Assembly: GCF_020283565.1 (NCBI RefSeq)
Contig: NC_060059.1
Span: 37,192,338-37,256,337 of the forward strand
DNA length: 64,000 nucleotides
Reading direction: 5' to 3'
From: Trifolium pratense
Taxonomy: Eukaryota; Streptophyta; Magnoliopsida; Fabales; Fabaceae
The position numbers were made by a program, and so were the translations under genes. Within the stretch, counting starts at the first letter, position 1. Every line of letters begins with the position of its first letter. The notes beneath the pieces are model-generated. The model did no database searches and was not told the DNA's origin. It was given only the letters and a program-made list of their open reading frames with translations. Shown here piece by piece: positions 31,233 to 44,000 of this stretch.

Positions 31233-34200
31233 ATGTGGTTGCAAAAGAATCAATGGGACAAGAAGGATGGGGTGAATGGAATAGTGGCAGTGGCAATAGA
31301 CACAGATAAAGGGAGCCAAAATGCACTTAAATGGGCCATTGACCATCTCATCACAAAAGGTTCAACTATTGTTCTCATCCATGTCAAGGTTAAACCAACA
31401 TCATCATCTAATTCAACCCCAAGTGAGTATTATTACACTATTACACATAATTTATTGTTAGTGTACCATGTTTTTGTTTTGTTTTATACATTTCGTTCTC
31501 ATGAAAAGGGATCGTGGTAATTTGGAGTTTAGCCAGAAAGTACGTAATATTTGGCCAAAAATTGTTTCAGCTAGGATTTGAACTTTGATTCTCCAAAATA
31601 ATTCATCATTAATTGAAGATCATTAACCACGTGAGTTGTTAATGTAAGGGAATTGTTACAAGAATAATTAAAAGGTCACAAAGGTGGATAAATAAGGATT
31701 AGGGAACATTTGTTAGCATATAGAATTCATAGGTACAATTGATAGGATATAAAAGAACCATAATACTATACACTAAGAATGAATTTACAAAACTAACATG
31801 ATAAAAAACATGTATCTTTTTTTAAAGCATAAAAACATGTATCTTAATAAGAAGAGAGAATTGATGTTGAGGAAGTTAAAATGAATAGTTTTGCTACATA
31901 ATTAAATATTATGATATTCACAAAGAATATATGAAGTGTTACAACATGGTATGCTTACTAATTTGAAGTAACTTTATATTGATGCAGGGGCAGGGATTGT
32001 TGAGCAATGCACAATAGTGCCTAAAGATCCTGATGAATTCACCAAAGAAATTTTCCGTCCATATCGCGTCTTTTGTGCGCGAAAAGATGTAAGTTTTGCT
32101 TTCTTTTTTTCTAAGATGAAAATCAAGGAGGAGGAAAAAAAAATACAAAATATACTTCAACTAGCATATAACTTATCAATGATTTTAATTTTAGAATTCT
32201 TTACATTATTTGAGCACCTTATCATTTCTTTTGTTTTTCTGTTTTTATTTGTTTGATAGATACACTGCAAGGACATTGTACTAGAACATGGAGATGTATC
32301 CAAAGCATTAATTGAATATACTTCTCAATCAGCAATTGAGCATTTGGTTATAGGCTCTTCCAACAAAAATGGTTTTCTCAAGTATTATTCTATCTCTATC
32401 TCAACACTTTATCATCATGTTGCATAACGTTATTTGAATATACTTCTTATCCGCGTTTGACAATATTGATATTTCGTATATTATTTTACAAAGGATAATA
32501 ATTAGTTTATTGATTTTCAATAATGTATAACTTACAAAGTTAAGTTGTTTTTGGTATTATCAGAAGATTCAAGGTGGTTGATATTCCAGGAACTGTATCA
32601 AAAGGGGCACCAGATTTTTGTACAGTATATATTGTTGGTAAAGGAAAAATTCAATCTATGAGATCTGCTTCTAGACCTGCACCTGCATTTTCACCTCTAC
32701 AAACTCAACTTAGTAAATCTAGTAGTAGGTCAGATCGTTCAGAAACTCGTATGCCAATAGCAGCTAAAGGTTAGATTTAATCTCTTTAATTAATAATTTG
32801 TTTTATATATAATTTAAATTTTTTTGCATTTTTTTGACAAATTTGTTTTATATATTAGTACCTGAGAGGAGATCATTTGAGGGACCACCGCGTAGATCCC
32901 AAGATGGAGCAGATTCATTCAGGTTTGTCACATTATTACTGCGTCTAATTCAACTTGTTTTCTTGAGTCCCAAGTAAGTAGTTCAGTTGGTGAGATAAGG
33001 GACAACGAAAGAGATATAATCAGTAGGTCTATGGTTCGATCCCAAGAAATTAACATAAGCACTAAAATGGTATTGTGACAGGTCACCGTTCACTCGGAGA
33101 CGTCCAAATGACAAGTCATACGGAGAACTTCCTATGCCAGATAGTGACATATCTTTTGTAAGCTCAGGAAGACCGAGTACAGATCGTTTATTCCCTTCAA
33201 TATATAACCACAACTACAATTCAGAGTCAAGTTTTTCCAATCCTAGGCTATCATATAGTTCTGATACTGATGGAAACTATAGCTTTGAATCAATAAATTA
33301 TGGAAGGAGGTCCATTGATATTGGCACTCCTGATTTCTCAACTTTCTCAAATGATAGTGATGGACTTTCGTCTTCTACATCAAATATGGTAAGAAGATGC
33401 AGCATAACATTTTCATGTATTATATAAGCACTTCTCTCACTGACAAATTTTCACAATTTAGATGCATTTTTCATGAAATGGTAGATTTTCATAATGTCTG
33501 TCTTAAAGATGAAGAAATAAATTAGGTTTTCTTGTGACTGTGTATCGAGTGATGTTATACATATACAGAGAAATTCCAACAGCACGCTCTATTTGACACA
33601 CTTTTTCGTGCCATTCTTATTATTGGTCCATTGTTTGAAAGATGAATTAATAATAGATATGTATTACTAGCTACGTATCATCGACACTTCACATTGAAGA
33701 CGTGTCAGTGTCTATGCCCGTGCTTCATAGATTACGAGCATTTCTCATAGTTGTGATCAATGATAAAAAGGCACCTTGAGTATAAAAGGTCTATGTCCGT
33801 GCTTCATAGATTGTTACTAACTTGTACATAATCATGTGCTGCAAATATAGGATGATGTGGAGGCTGAAATGAGGAGACTAAAATTGGAGTTAAAGCAAAC
33901 AATGGAAATGTATAGCACAGCTTGTAAAGAAGCACTCACAGCACAGCAGAAGGTATGAACTGTTAATCGATTAAAGAGAATAGGATCATTGATTATAAAA
34001 AAGCACAAGATTTTTTGTTTTTTAACATGACATTATTGTGCATCATAGGCTGTAGAACTCCAAAGATGGAAATTAGAGGAAGAAAGGAGATTGGAAGAGG
34101 CAAGAATGGCTGAAGAAAATGCATTGGCTGTTGCAGAAAAGGAAAAGGCGAAATCAAAAGCAGCCATTGAGACTGCTGAAGCGCAAAAGAGGATTGCAGA

Positions 34201-35870
34201 ACTTGAAGCACAAAAGAGAATTAGTGCAGAAATGAAAGCTCTAAGAGAAGCAGAAGAGAAAAGAAAAGTAGTTGATGCTTTGTCAAGCCAAGATGTGAGG
34301 TATAGAAGATATGCAATTGAAGAGATTGAAGCTGCAACGAATTTTTTCGCAGACTCTCTTAAGATTGGAGAAGGTGGTTATGGTCCAGTTTATAAATGTC
34401 TTCTAGACCATACACCTGTCGCAGTTAAAGTTCTTCGTCCTGATGCACAACAAGGAAGGTCGCAATTTCAACGAGAGGTAAGCGTGTAATAAAAACTCTG
34501 TGTGTTCTTTGTTTGCATTTTTCGTATCTGTTTACTTTTAAACCAAGGTTGATGTTCTAACTTCTAACACATCCTAACTTGCAATTTGAAATCATACTTG
34601 CATTGCAGGTTGAGGTATTGAGTTGCATAAGGCATCCAAACATGGTTCTTCTCCTAGGAGCCTGTCCGGAATACGGCTGCCTAGTTTACGAGCACATGGC
34701 GAATGGAAGTTTGGACGATTGTCTCTTTTGTAGAGGAAAAACTCCACCGCTACCTTGGCAGCTAAGGTTCAAAATTGCAGCTGAAATTGGAACAGGCTTA
34801 CTCTTCCTCCACCAAACAAAACCTGAGCCACTAGTACATAGAGACCTTAAACCGGCAAACATCTTGCTCGACCGGAACTACGTCGCAAAGATAAGTGATG
34901 TTGGTTTGGCAAGACTAGTACCTCCATCAGTAGCAGACACTGTGACGCAATATCGAATGACGTCTGCTGCCGGAACATTCTGTTACATAGATCCTGAGTA
35001 CCAACAGACAGGAATGTTGGGAGTGAAATCTGATATATACTCACTTGGGATAATATTCTTGCAAATTTTGACAGCACGACCGCCGATGGGATTGACACAT
35101 CATGTTGGTAGAGCAATTGAGAAGGGAACATTTGATGAGATGTTGGATCCAAGAATAACAGATTGGCCAGTTGAAGAGGCTCTTGGATTTGCTAAGATGG
35201 CTATAAAATGTTCTGAGTTAAGGAGGAAAGATAGACCTGATCTTGGTAAAGAGGTTATGCCTGAACTTAATAGGTTAAGAGAACTTGCTGAAAGTAATGA
35301 TAACCATTCTATGTTTAGTGGATTTACGAGTCCATCGACTCAGAGCCAAGTCTCTCTTCAGATGGTATGTTTCTTTCTCTACATATTCATTCTTGCATGA
35401 CAATAGTTTCAATAACATTTATAGTTAATTAAGATAATATCGAAGTAACTTCGATGAGGACTTTTGAATTCTTTTTAATCGTATCTTTTCTTATTGAAAC
35501 GTCCCTCAATGCTTATGCAAGACTCTAATTCTTGCTAGAGTGATATTTATTATAAACGTGTCTTTTAAAGTTTGATTTGGTGAAGTTAGAATATGCGTCG
35601 TCTGATCTTCAACTAACTGTTAAGATTCCTTGACTGTGCATTCTCCTAGGAAAACTGAACCCTCCTTCTAGACATGTGATCATGCAAATTAAGAATTACA
35701 CATGTTTAAGTGAATGTCGAAGTTTGAAGAGTTACATACTTTGGTTTGATTGAGTTGAGGTTATGACACATTGAAAATAATGTTGTTGGCTGATACTTTT
35801 ACAGGATGGGTCAGGTTCTCCACTTCCTTATTCTGGGGATAGCACAAGAAATACATCAAGCCCTCTTTGA
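31233..35870 (+). CDS. USP-domain receptor-like cytoplasmic kinase (RLCK IX type, no U-box)
   Basis: A cytoplasmic Ser/Thr kinase with an N-terminal universal-stress-protein domain, 780 residues. Ten exons: 31233-31422, 31988-32088, 32260-32381, 32564-32769, 32859-32922, 33082-33388, 33851-33952, 34049-34477, 34609-35364, 35805-35870; every junction is GT-AG and in phase. Order: USP domain about 12-175 (IVAVAIDTDKGSQNALKWAI; LIHVKV; SAIEHLVIGSSNKNGF; GAPDFCTVYIV), a Ser-rich linker, an Ala/Glu/Lys coiled coil about 331-440 and the kinase about 450-720 with GEGGYGPVYK, VAVKVL, HRDLKPANILL and DVGLARL. The DVG in place of DFG is common in this clade, so activity is likely. Relatives such as plant U-box kinases have a C-terminal U-box; here the protein ends soon after the kinase (SGSPLPYSGD), so it is not an E3 ligase. 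Substrates are unknown. Introns carry SINE and MITE scraps. Confidence 0.93.
32968..33050 (+). mobile_element. tRNA-derived SINE fragment (kinase intron 5)
   Basis: A-box-like TAGTTCAGTTGGTGAG then B-box GGTTCGATCCC about 45 bases later. Confidence 0.55.
33660..33830. repeat. MITE-end scraps (kinase intron 6)
   Basis: CCGTGCTTCATAGATT occurs twice (about 33718 and 33797), matching the end of the 16960-17480 MITE family. Confidence 0.5.
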
Positions 35871-36909
35871 TAGGTCAAGACAAGATCCATCCAAGTATAA
35901 AGTGTAAATTACTTAGGTTAATGATATGTATCTATTGTAATGTATAACATGCCTTGATTACTCAATTGTGCATGTTATTTGTTTGCAAAAACAATATAGT
36001 CATAGTCTAAAAACGTCAAGTTACATCGAGTCCCTTGGGACAGGGACTCGCTGCTTGTATATTTGGGATTGAATCCCAACCTTGTATTATTGCAATGTGA
36101 ATTGTCACAAAAAGAACACATTATAGTTCTCTCCGTTTATATTTTTTTAGATAGATTTGTGATAGTATTAAAGTTATAAAAAAGACATTTGCAAGAACAT
36201 AAGACACCATTTCAAGAAGATTGGTTAGTCAATTTTAGTCCTCTCAATATTTTGTTGCCAATAATCTCTTATTTATTTTTGATTTAGTTCACTTAAGCAG
36301 TGGTTTAGTTCACTTAACACATTGTAAGAAATCATCTATGAACTACCATAAGCTAACTTTCAACACATTGTAAGAAATCAAAATAATAAACTTTAAAATA
36401 AACTTTCAGCTTACTGAAAAAATGAAAAGTGGAAGGAAAAACAGAAGAAAAGTACAAATCAAAAAGTAAGATGATTTATCTAATGTTGTGATTTTGTGAT
36501 TTTGCTGTGAGTAGCTTATCCTTACAAATATAAATTAAGGCTAAAAGAATATCAACCCTTTGGCCAAACAAAATATCAGCTTTCAGGGCTTAATAAATTA
36601 AGTCAACATTCGGTACAATAAAGGGACAATTATACTGTCAAAAAAAAAAGGGGACAATTATACTTCTATCAAATAAATCGTATTGGCCAGCCTATATACA
36701 CAAAATTGATGAACAACTACTGGTATACATTTGGATCCATCGAAGAATCTTCATTTGACTCTAAAAAAATCTTCCCTGACTCATCTGGGAATGGGAGTTG
36801 CAACTCTTGGTCGCATAATCGTCGAACTTACGTAATTGCTTATTGCATAAGTTAATGTTAATCAGGTGAAAACTCTGCAGCATTCATGCTAAGTACCCAG
36901 GTCAAAATC
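35871..36909. other. Intergenic DNA between two convergent genes
   Basis: 3' flanks of the kinase gene (+) and topoisomerase gene (-). The AT-rich middle has a small direct repeat (GTTCACTTAA.CA.TG, about 36288-36320; ACATTGTAAGAAATCA twice at 36319 and 36365). No gene seen. Confidence 0.5.
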
Positions 36910-37958
36910 TTAGAAAACTTCAATAGCTTCATCATCTTCAACTTTAGCTTTGCCTTTGGGCCGACCAACACTTCTCACATTATTACCTGATAAAAGTTCA
37001 AGGGCCTTTTCCAAGGTGATTTCATTTGGCTTCGTATTCTGTATACCAATTTAAAGTGGGGAAAAGTCAAGGAACATACCCGGTTAAAACTGGTGTGTAA
37101 CTAACTAAATTAGAGCACATACAACTTTCCAAAACAAACATTTGTAGCAATATGTAGTGGACATGAGTGTTAAGCTATATCAAAATAAGTAAAATAATAT
37201 ATTATCATATGGAAGAGCTAATCAAATCTGATCTACTGAGTTGCTCAATGATTCTATGGTTGAACTACAGTTTAGCTCTGACATTACAGTTGATCAAATT
37301 GATTCAGACGGACAATTTTCTTCAGTCAATTTTGTCAGAATTGGGAATTGTTTATAAACGTGCCCTCATACTCACCATCAAAATGTATCAGTTGAAAGAA
37401 AAACACAGGCACATCAAGCAAGCTGGTCTGACCTTACTTGCTCATGCTAACCTACCTCAAAAATAAGATATGCTTTTCTTAATTACGCTTCACTGTAATT
37501 TCTCCTCTTTAAACAACTCCCAAATTATAAATTTCTGAAAACATTGGTTGTGCATGTTATCCCTATACCAGCCCATATAACTCACAAATTATCTTGTCCC
37601 CAAATTATTAATTTCTGAAAATATTTGGTTGTGTTATCCCTATCTCGGACAATATAACTCTTCACAAGTTTATATATTTTCTTTTCTTAGCACTAATGTT
37701 TTTACTTACATTCTAATTTAGCTTATAAAGCCTCTTGCAGTTGTTGCAATTGCAAAGACATGAAGGAAATAAAATCTTAATAAAAAATAATAAACTATAA
37801 TTATACCTTAGGAACAAGAGCAATTTTGGGTCGATATCTAATAGAATAGCCATCCTTTGCAACCTTTAATATGACAGGATGTCCATCCTTAGGATGCTTA
37901 CCCTAATCCAGAAGAGAACATTTACAAAGTTAGCAATAACTAAAGAACACAATACAAG

Positions 37959-38011
<53 letters not shown>

Positions 38012-41000
38012 TATTGACTTCAGTGTGCAATAATTATACTAATCATTAACATCTTGCAAGCTGAATATTTATTAAAAAAAAATTAAAAAAAATCCTTCAT
38101 TTGATTGAAAGTTTGCCTTCCACTTATCATGTTCATAAAATATTATTACTACACCAAGATTGTCTTACACAGCACAACCATATATATAAAACTCAACTGT
38201 TCATCATAAAGTCAGTTGTCAAAAATTGACATGCAAAATCAACAAGACAACTAGCTCAACTAGAATTGGGAAACATACCAATGTCAATGGATATTGTAGC
38301 AACACAAGTGCGTCTTCGAGGGTGATAGAGTCCACATCCTTTACCTGAAACAACCCAAATTCTGAGACCTTTTCTTTTATTGGAAGATATAATAATAGGC
38401 CAGACTTGCACAATTAGCTCGTAAACCCATGATCCATGAAAAACATAGAAGTGTCAACCCGACCAGTAGTTGCACAAAAGCATGCACAGCAAACATACTC
38501 TCAAGTCAAATTCAAAAGGCAGAGAGAAAACTTCAAGCAAAATTGAAATAATAGCCACATTATTCAACATGGTCATTGAATATAACTCTACCAATTTAAT
38601 TTCAACAATCAAGATCAACAAAAGAGAATTTTAGACAAAAATGATAGTCCCTGCCCCTTGAATAAAAACAATTTCAAGTTTACTATCAAGTTGCATTCAG
38701 CAGACTGCATTACCATTTTCTAAAGTCTTAATATTCATATTACTTGTTTTATCAAATAAGAAGACTATATACTTGCATCCCAAGTAATTTGTACCTAAAT
38801 GGCCTTTCTAATTTCCAAGTCTTACAAATTCCTTCGTTCAAGAAAATGTAAACTTCTTGTAATACTATTAGAATACTGCACAATATTTATAGCCAAATTG
38901 GAGAGAAAAACTTCTTTGTGCCATTGATACAAACTATTATGACATACCTCACATTAATGCCCTAAAAAATTAAACTAAACTGTCTTGAAGAGTTGAAAAT
39001 TCTAGTATGACATACATGAGGAACAGAGGCTCTTTTAGGTGTGTATCCCTTCCTGTCTTCTCCAAGCTGAACATAGATTCCATAAGGACCACTTTTCAGA
39101 AGAATCTGAGGGAAAAGAAATGCCAATTATACAAATATTTAGCAGTTCAAACAAGTCAAATTACACCAGTTCATTAAAACGTACAACAGACCCGAGGTTA
39201 AGCAAACCTTTTCATTTGAACCACTATTAAAACCTAGGAGTTTTGGTTCCTCTATCGTAGTGTTTTGCTGAGGTGTATCTTCCTCATCATCATCATCACT
39301 GCTATATAATGTTTTAGCAATATACCTGTTTTCAGCAATCACAAGTACCACTCATAAATTTGTAATTTCCAAGAATAAAGTGTTTCACAAGGCAAAAATA
39401 CAGTAATGAGGACAAGAAAAATAGAAGTCTGAAAATTTATACAAGACCCCATATGAGTTATGCATATCCTCAATTTCAAGAGACCATATACTATTACAGT
39501 TTTAGGAGTAATTGAGTATACTAAATGCATGCTTTGAATCACCAAAAAATATCAACGCATTAGCATAAAATCAATCAGTTCAAAAAACAGAGGCTTCGCT
39601 TAAAAAAACAGTACTCCCTCCGTTCCTTATTATAAGAGCCTCCCAACAAAAATTATGGGTATTAAGAAAAGTAGTTCTAGTAATAAATTTGTCAAAAAGT
39701 TGTGGTACTTACATATTTATCCCTATAATTATTGATATCATTAGAAACATAATATGTGTTTTCCGATGGTATTTTAAATAGTGGTATTTTTTTAACATAA
39801 ATCATTAATGCATGTTGAAAAGGGTCTTATATTAAGGGAGAGAGAAAAATTTAAAAAGGGTCTGATAATTAGGGACGGAGGAGTACCATGTAGAATCACA
39901 GTGATGCTTACAATACATGACTGCTCATAAGTAAAGCATAGCAGTAACAACGAAAACATTTTCCCAGAGATCCATTATATGAATCAAATGATACTATAAT
40001 GTCTTTTTGTGGATCATGACTAATGGAAAACCATTTAAAACTAAAGCCTTTTAAATAGCTTGGCTAGGCCTATAGTTTTTCTTAGCCTCTACTGCAATTG
40101 GACAATTCTCCATCTAACTTCTGTATTGATTGACCTGACCTCTAGTTGTATTGGCCTCTATTTCTATTGGACAATTCTCCATCTAATCCACGATATTTGT
40201 CAGGGACCCCAGAGGTCTTCGCCCTTCTTAGCATAAACCCAAACCACAGGCATAATTCTCTTCTTTTTTTCACAAAAGGTATTATCTTTTTCATATACTC
40301 TTTTAATTCTACTTGTATGAAAAGCTCGTGCTACTGGACCCATTGATTAAGTCAAATGATTGTTTGCTCATCGGACCTAACTATTGTATATGATTTATTT
40401 GCATCGAGGAAAAAACATAATTAACCACCATTCTTCCAAATGTGTAAACTGTAATGTAGAACACAAGCTCGCCATTGTGAAAATCACACAACAGTTACGC
40501 TATAACTTCGAACCTACAGGCCAAATATATAGTATAATACTCACTTGCACCTCGGATGTTGATCACAGCCTATAAAGTAGCCAGCACCAAATCTACTTAC
40601 TTTAAATATAAGTGTTCCTTCCGTACAACTGAAACAAGTCAAATCAGAAGTTAACAAGGGAATATAAGAAGCAAAACAGGCAACATGTAATGAATGCAAT
40701 CAACAAATCATTTTCTATAGATAAAATCAGAAAAATCACATTCACGAGACAAAATAATTAGCCCAATATAACTAGAACATTACAAGATGAGTTCATATAG
40801 TCTACATTCATCAAGTCTTGGTCTCTGCATGTACAAACCAATTTTACGTTGAGCTTTAAATCAACTTTATTTTCAAGACTGCAAGTGACGAGGATCAAAC
40901 TCTTCTTACCCGAAAGGAGCACTTACTCCCCTGAAAGATACAAGAAATATTCTTTAACCATATACACCAAAGTGGAAAAGATTCCACATTTCCACAAGAT

Positions 41001-44000
41001 TGTTACTTCTTTCCTTTTCCCTAAACTAGTAATCTAGAGGTAAAACCCAACGCTCCAAAAATTCCAAACAAGAAATTCCAGAAAGAAATAATTACAAAAC
41101 AGTGTAAGAAACCTTATGTGGCACAAACATCCAGCATGTATTTGATATTAAACAATTTCCACCCATAATGTGGCATAACTTACCTTGGGCACACCCGGCT
41201 CTTATCTGGGAGAGAACCAAATAAGTAATCCGCAAATTTTTTTTCTAACATCTTCTCAACCTGTGCAAGTATAAAAATCATTCGTGAGTAGATAAGATGA
41301 AAAAATATGCTGCACATTTTGCTTCCAGGCTATCATAGTCTCTAACAGCATTTGCAAACATACAAAGTGCATTGAAAACAATGCGAAGAGAGCATATCAA
41401 GAAAACATAATTTGAGACCCCAACAAAATGGCAAGCCTTGAGCAAAGAAGAGAGAAGCCACACCTGGTGAATATGAACATTAGAAGTACGCTCACAATAT
41501 GATTTAAACCGCGTCCAATAATCTCCAAGGAGGCCTTTCCATTTGGTTAGTCCAGCAGAAACATTATCAAGCTGAATAAAAAAAGACACATTTTTATTGA
41601 AAAATGATAGGAAAATTAACAATGACCAACTAGCTCAAACAGTAACAAAGAAATCATATACAATATTTATTTATTCTATACTAATTGATAGGTTGACCAA
41701 GAGTTGTACCACTCTTCACTGTATGGCTCACTCTAAATCCTAGGTAAAATGAGTCTATTCAATTTTTCAACTATTTATATATTTAGTACAGTGATGAATG
41801 GCATCTAGAGGATCGAAAAAGTTTTTCCCCATGAGGATAAAGAAATATCTACAGTGAGTAATGAGTATTTGAAGAAGTTTTTAAGAACTGCTGAAGATAG
41901 AAGAAAGGTTGCACTTATATGCTGGTTTTTCATCAAAAGCAAATAATTATGATTCTTTTGACTCTCCATTGAAGATAGGTGAACATTAGATCCTGAATAT
42001 TCTTTTGCAGTCTACCTCTTCTTCTTGTTGCGAAAGGAATTGGTGTACTTATTCATTAATTCACTCTTTGAAAATAAACAAATTAAATACTAATAGAGCA
42101 AAAGACTTGGTTTGTGTGCATTCGAATTCGATGCTTTTGTCTAGGAAAAGTGATTAATACAAGGGGGTACTAAGATGTGGGATATTTGTGGATGTACATG
42201 GGATCACCTCGAAGGTCTTTACTACTGTTTGCTGGCTATTTTTGTTTTAATGAGAAAGACAGTCACATGAAATCAATCAATATGTCAGAAGGATTGGTTC
42301 AACTCAACCAAGATGAAGTAGAAAGGGTGAGATCCTTCCTTAGTAAATTAGAGAAACCAACAGTTGTTGTTGCTGAGTAGATTTGGAGGAAGGAAATAAT
42401 TATAGTTGGTGAGTTTTAAAATAATCTCTATTGCCATCAAGATTCCCACCCTTCACGAGAATGAAAAGGAGGGAAAGCATGAGTAAAATATATTCCCAGG
42501 AATTGATGAGACCGAGGAATATTTTTCCAAAACATGTAAAAATTATAAATAATATTCCCAAGTCTGCTTCCCTGGGAATGTTTTTGCATTTGGAAGAAAT
42601 ATGATCTAAAATACATTGCAGAGATCAAGTGAAGAGGGGACACAATCTCAGTATATACCTCAGTTTCCATATCGGCGGTGAAACTGTAGTCTGTGACCTC
42701 TGAAAAATGATGCGACAGAAAAGCTGAAACCTAAATATCACCCAAAAACAGCATAAAACTCATCATAAATCACAACACGGACACATCTCACTTCTACAAA
42801 GCAAAAGATAACTAAAAATGGACAGAACCAACCATATATGGTATATCATATAAACTCCATTTATTATTATTATCAGAATTAGAAGGAATATATCCACCAA
42901 TATGTATTGTAGCTTGAAATTAGAGTGTTTATGTGCACAGAAAAGGAAAAACCAGAATAATAGAAGATATAAATCAGTTGATTCCAAAACGTCAACCTAC
43001 TAAAAGGCATGACCAACAACATCATTTGAAGCCTTCATTTGCAGAATATTAATAATGTAGTACAACAATAGAACTGGTATTTTCATCCCACCCAACAATA
43101 AATTCAAAACTTCAAGTTCAAAGCTTACCATACGACCACGAAATTCTGGAGACAGAACACGACTTTTTACTGTCACGTAGTTTCTATCCTGAAGCAACAA
43201 ACAAGTGAGGCCTCAGAATTCTTTCAAACTGATATTTAAAATTTGACATATGCAATGCCATAAAATTTCCGTGCAAGATGCAGTGAACATGTTGAAATAA
43301 ATAATTTAAAATCTGACATATGCAATACAATGCCATAAAATTTCCGTGCAAGATACAGTAAACATGTATGAGTTGATAAGTTGAGTACTTTATTATGATT
43401 CATGAGAGAACAACATAACGTCATATCATATGATTCATATAGCCAACTTCAGCTGGTGGGTATACGCTTTAATTGTATCCAGTAATATATCCTGAAAGTT
43501 TCTCCTATGTTCAGGTGCCTCGGTTTTTCCTGGAACTTCAACCTCGTGAAGCAGGAAACCTGTTAAGCAAATTACTAGCTTCTGGGTGACATAAAAACTT
43601 CAACCTTTTGTCGGTACTCAATTGTGACTTTTATTGGTATTTACTTACATGTTCTGCTTAAGATTACAAAAAAAATTATGAATTGAGTAATTTGTTTAGT
43701 TTTTCAGCATTAAGCATTTATTATTTATTTAATCTGTATAAAATATTCTAGAATAGCAATCATCCTGCTATGCGCTATAGCGCTTTCAGGGTCATCCACT
43801 CCACTATCCTAGATTGATAAATGGCAGAGAAGCCAAAAGATTAAAGAGATGGGTAATGAACCCAACCTGTTTTCATAACCCGTGAAAATACATAAATCCT
43901 AGTGTAAGATTCAACTCTTTGGCCTGTCAGCTTTCAAACTAATTCGAGCAGCATCGCATTCCACTTTCTCTTAATTCTCTCCCCTTCCATCCATGCAACT

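Noticed and set aside
40545..40628. Splice donor GTAAGT inside topoisomerase exon 17
   Set aside because: Using it would put the next exon out of frame and remove the second half of the zinc ribbon; the later GTGAGT donor keeps both.
42177..42380. A host gene in topoisomerase intron 14
   Set aside because: A short frame with copia-gag resemblance and stops on both sides; treated as retroelement debris.
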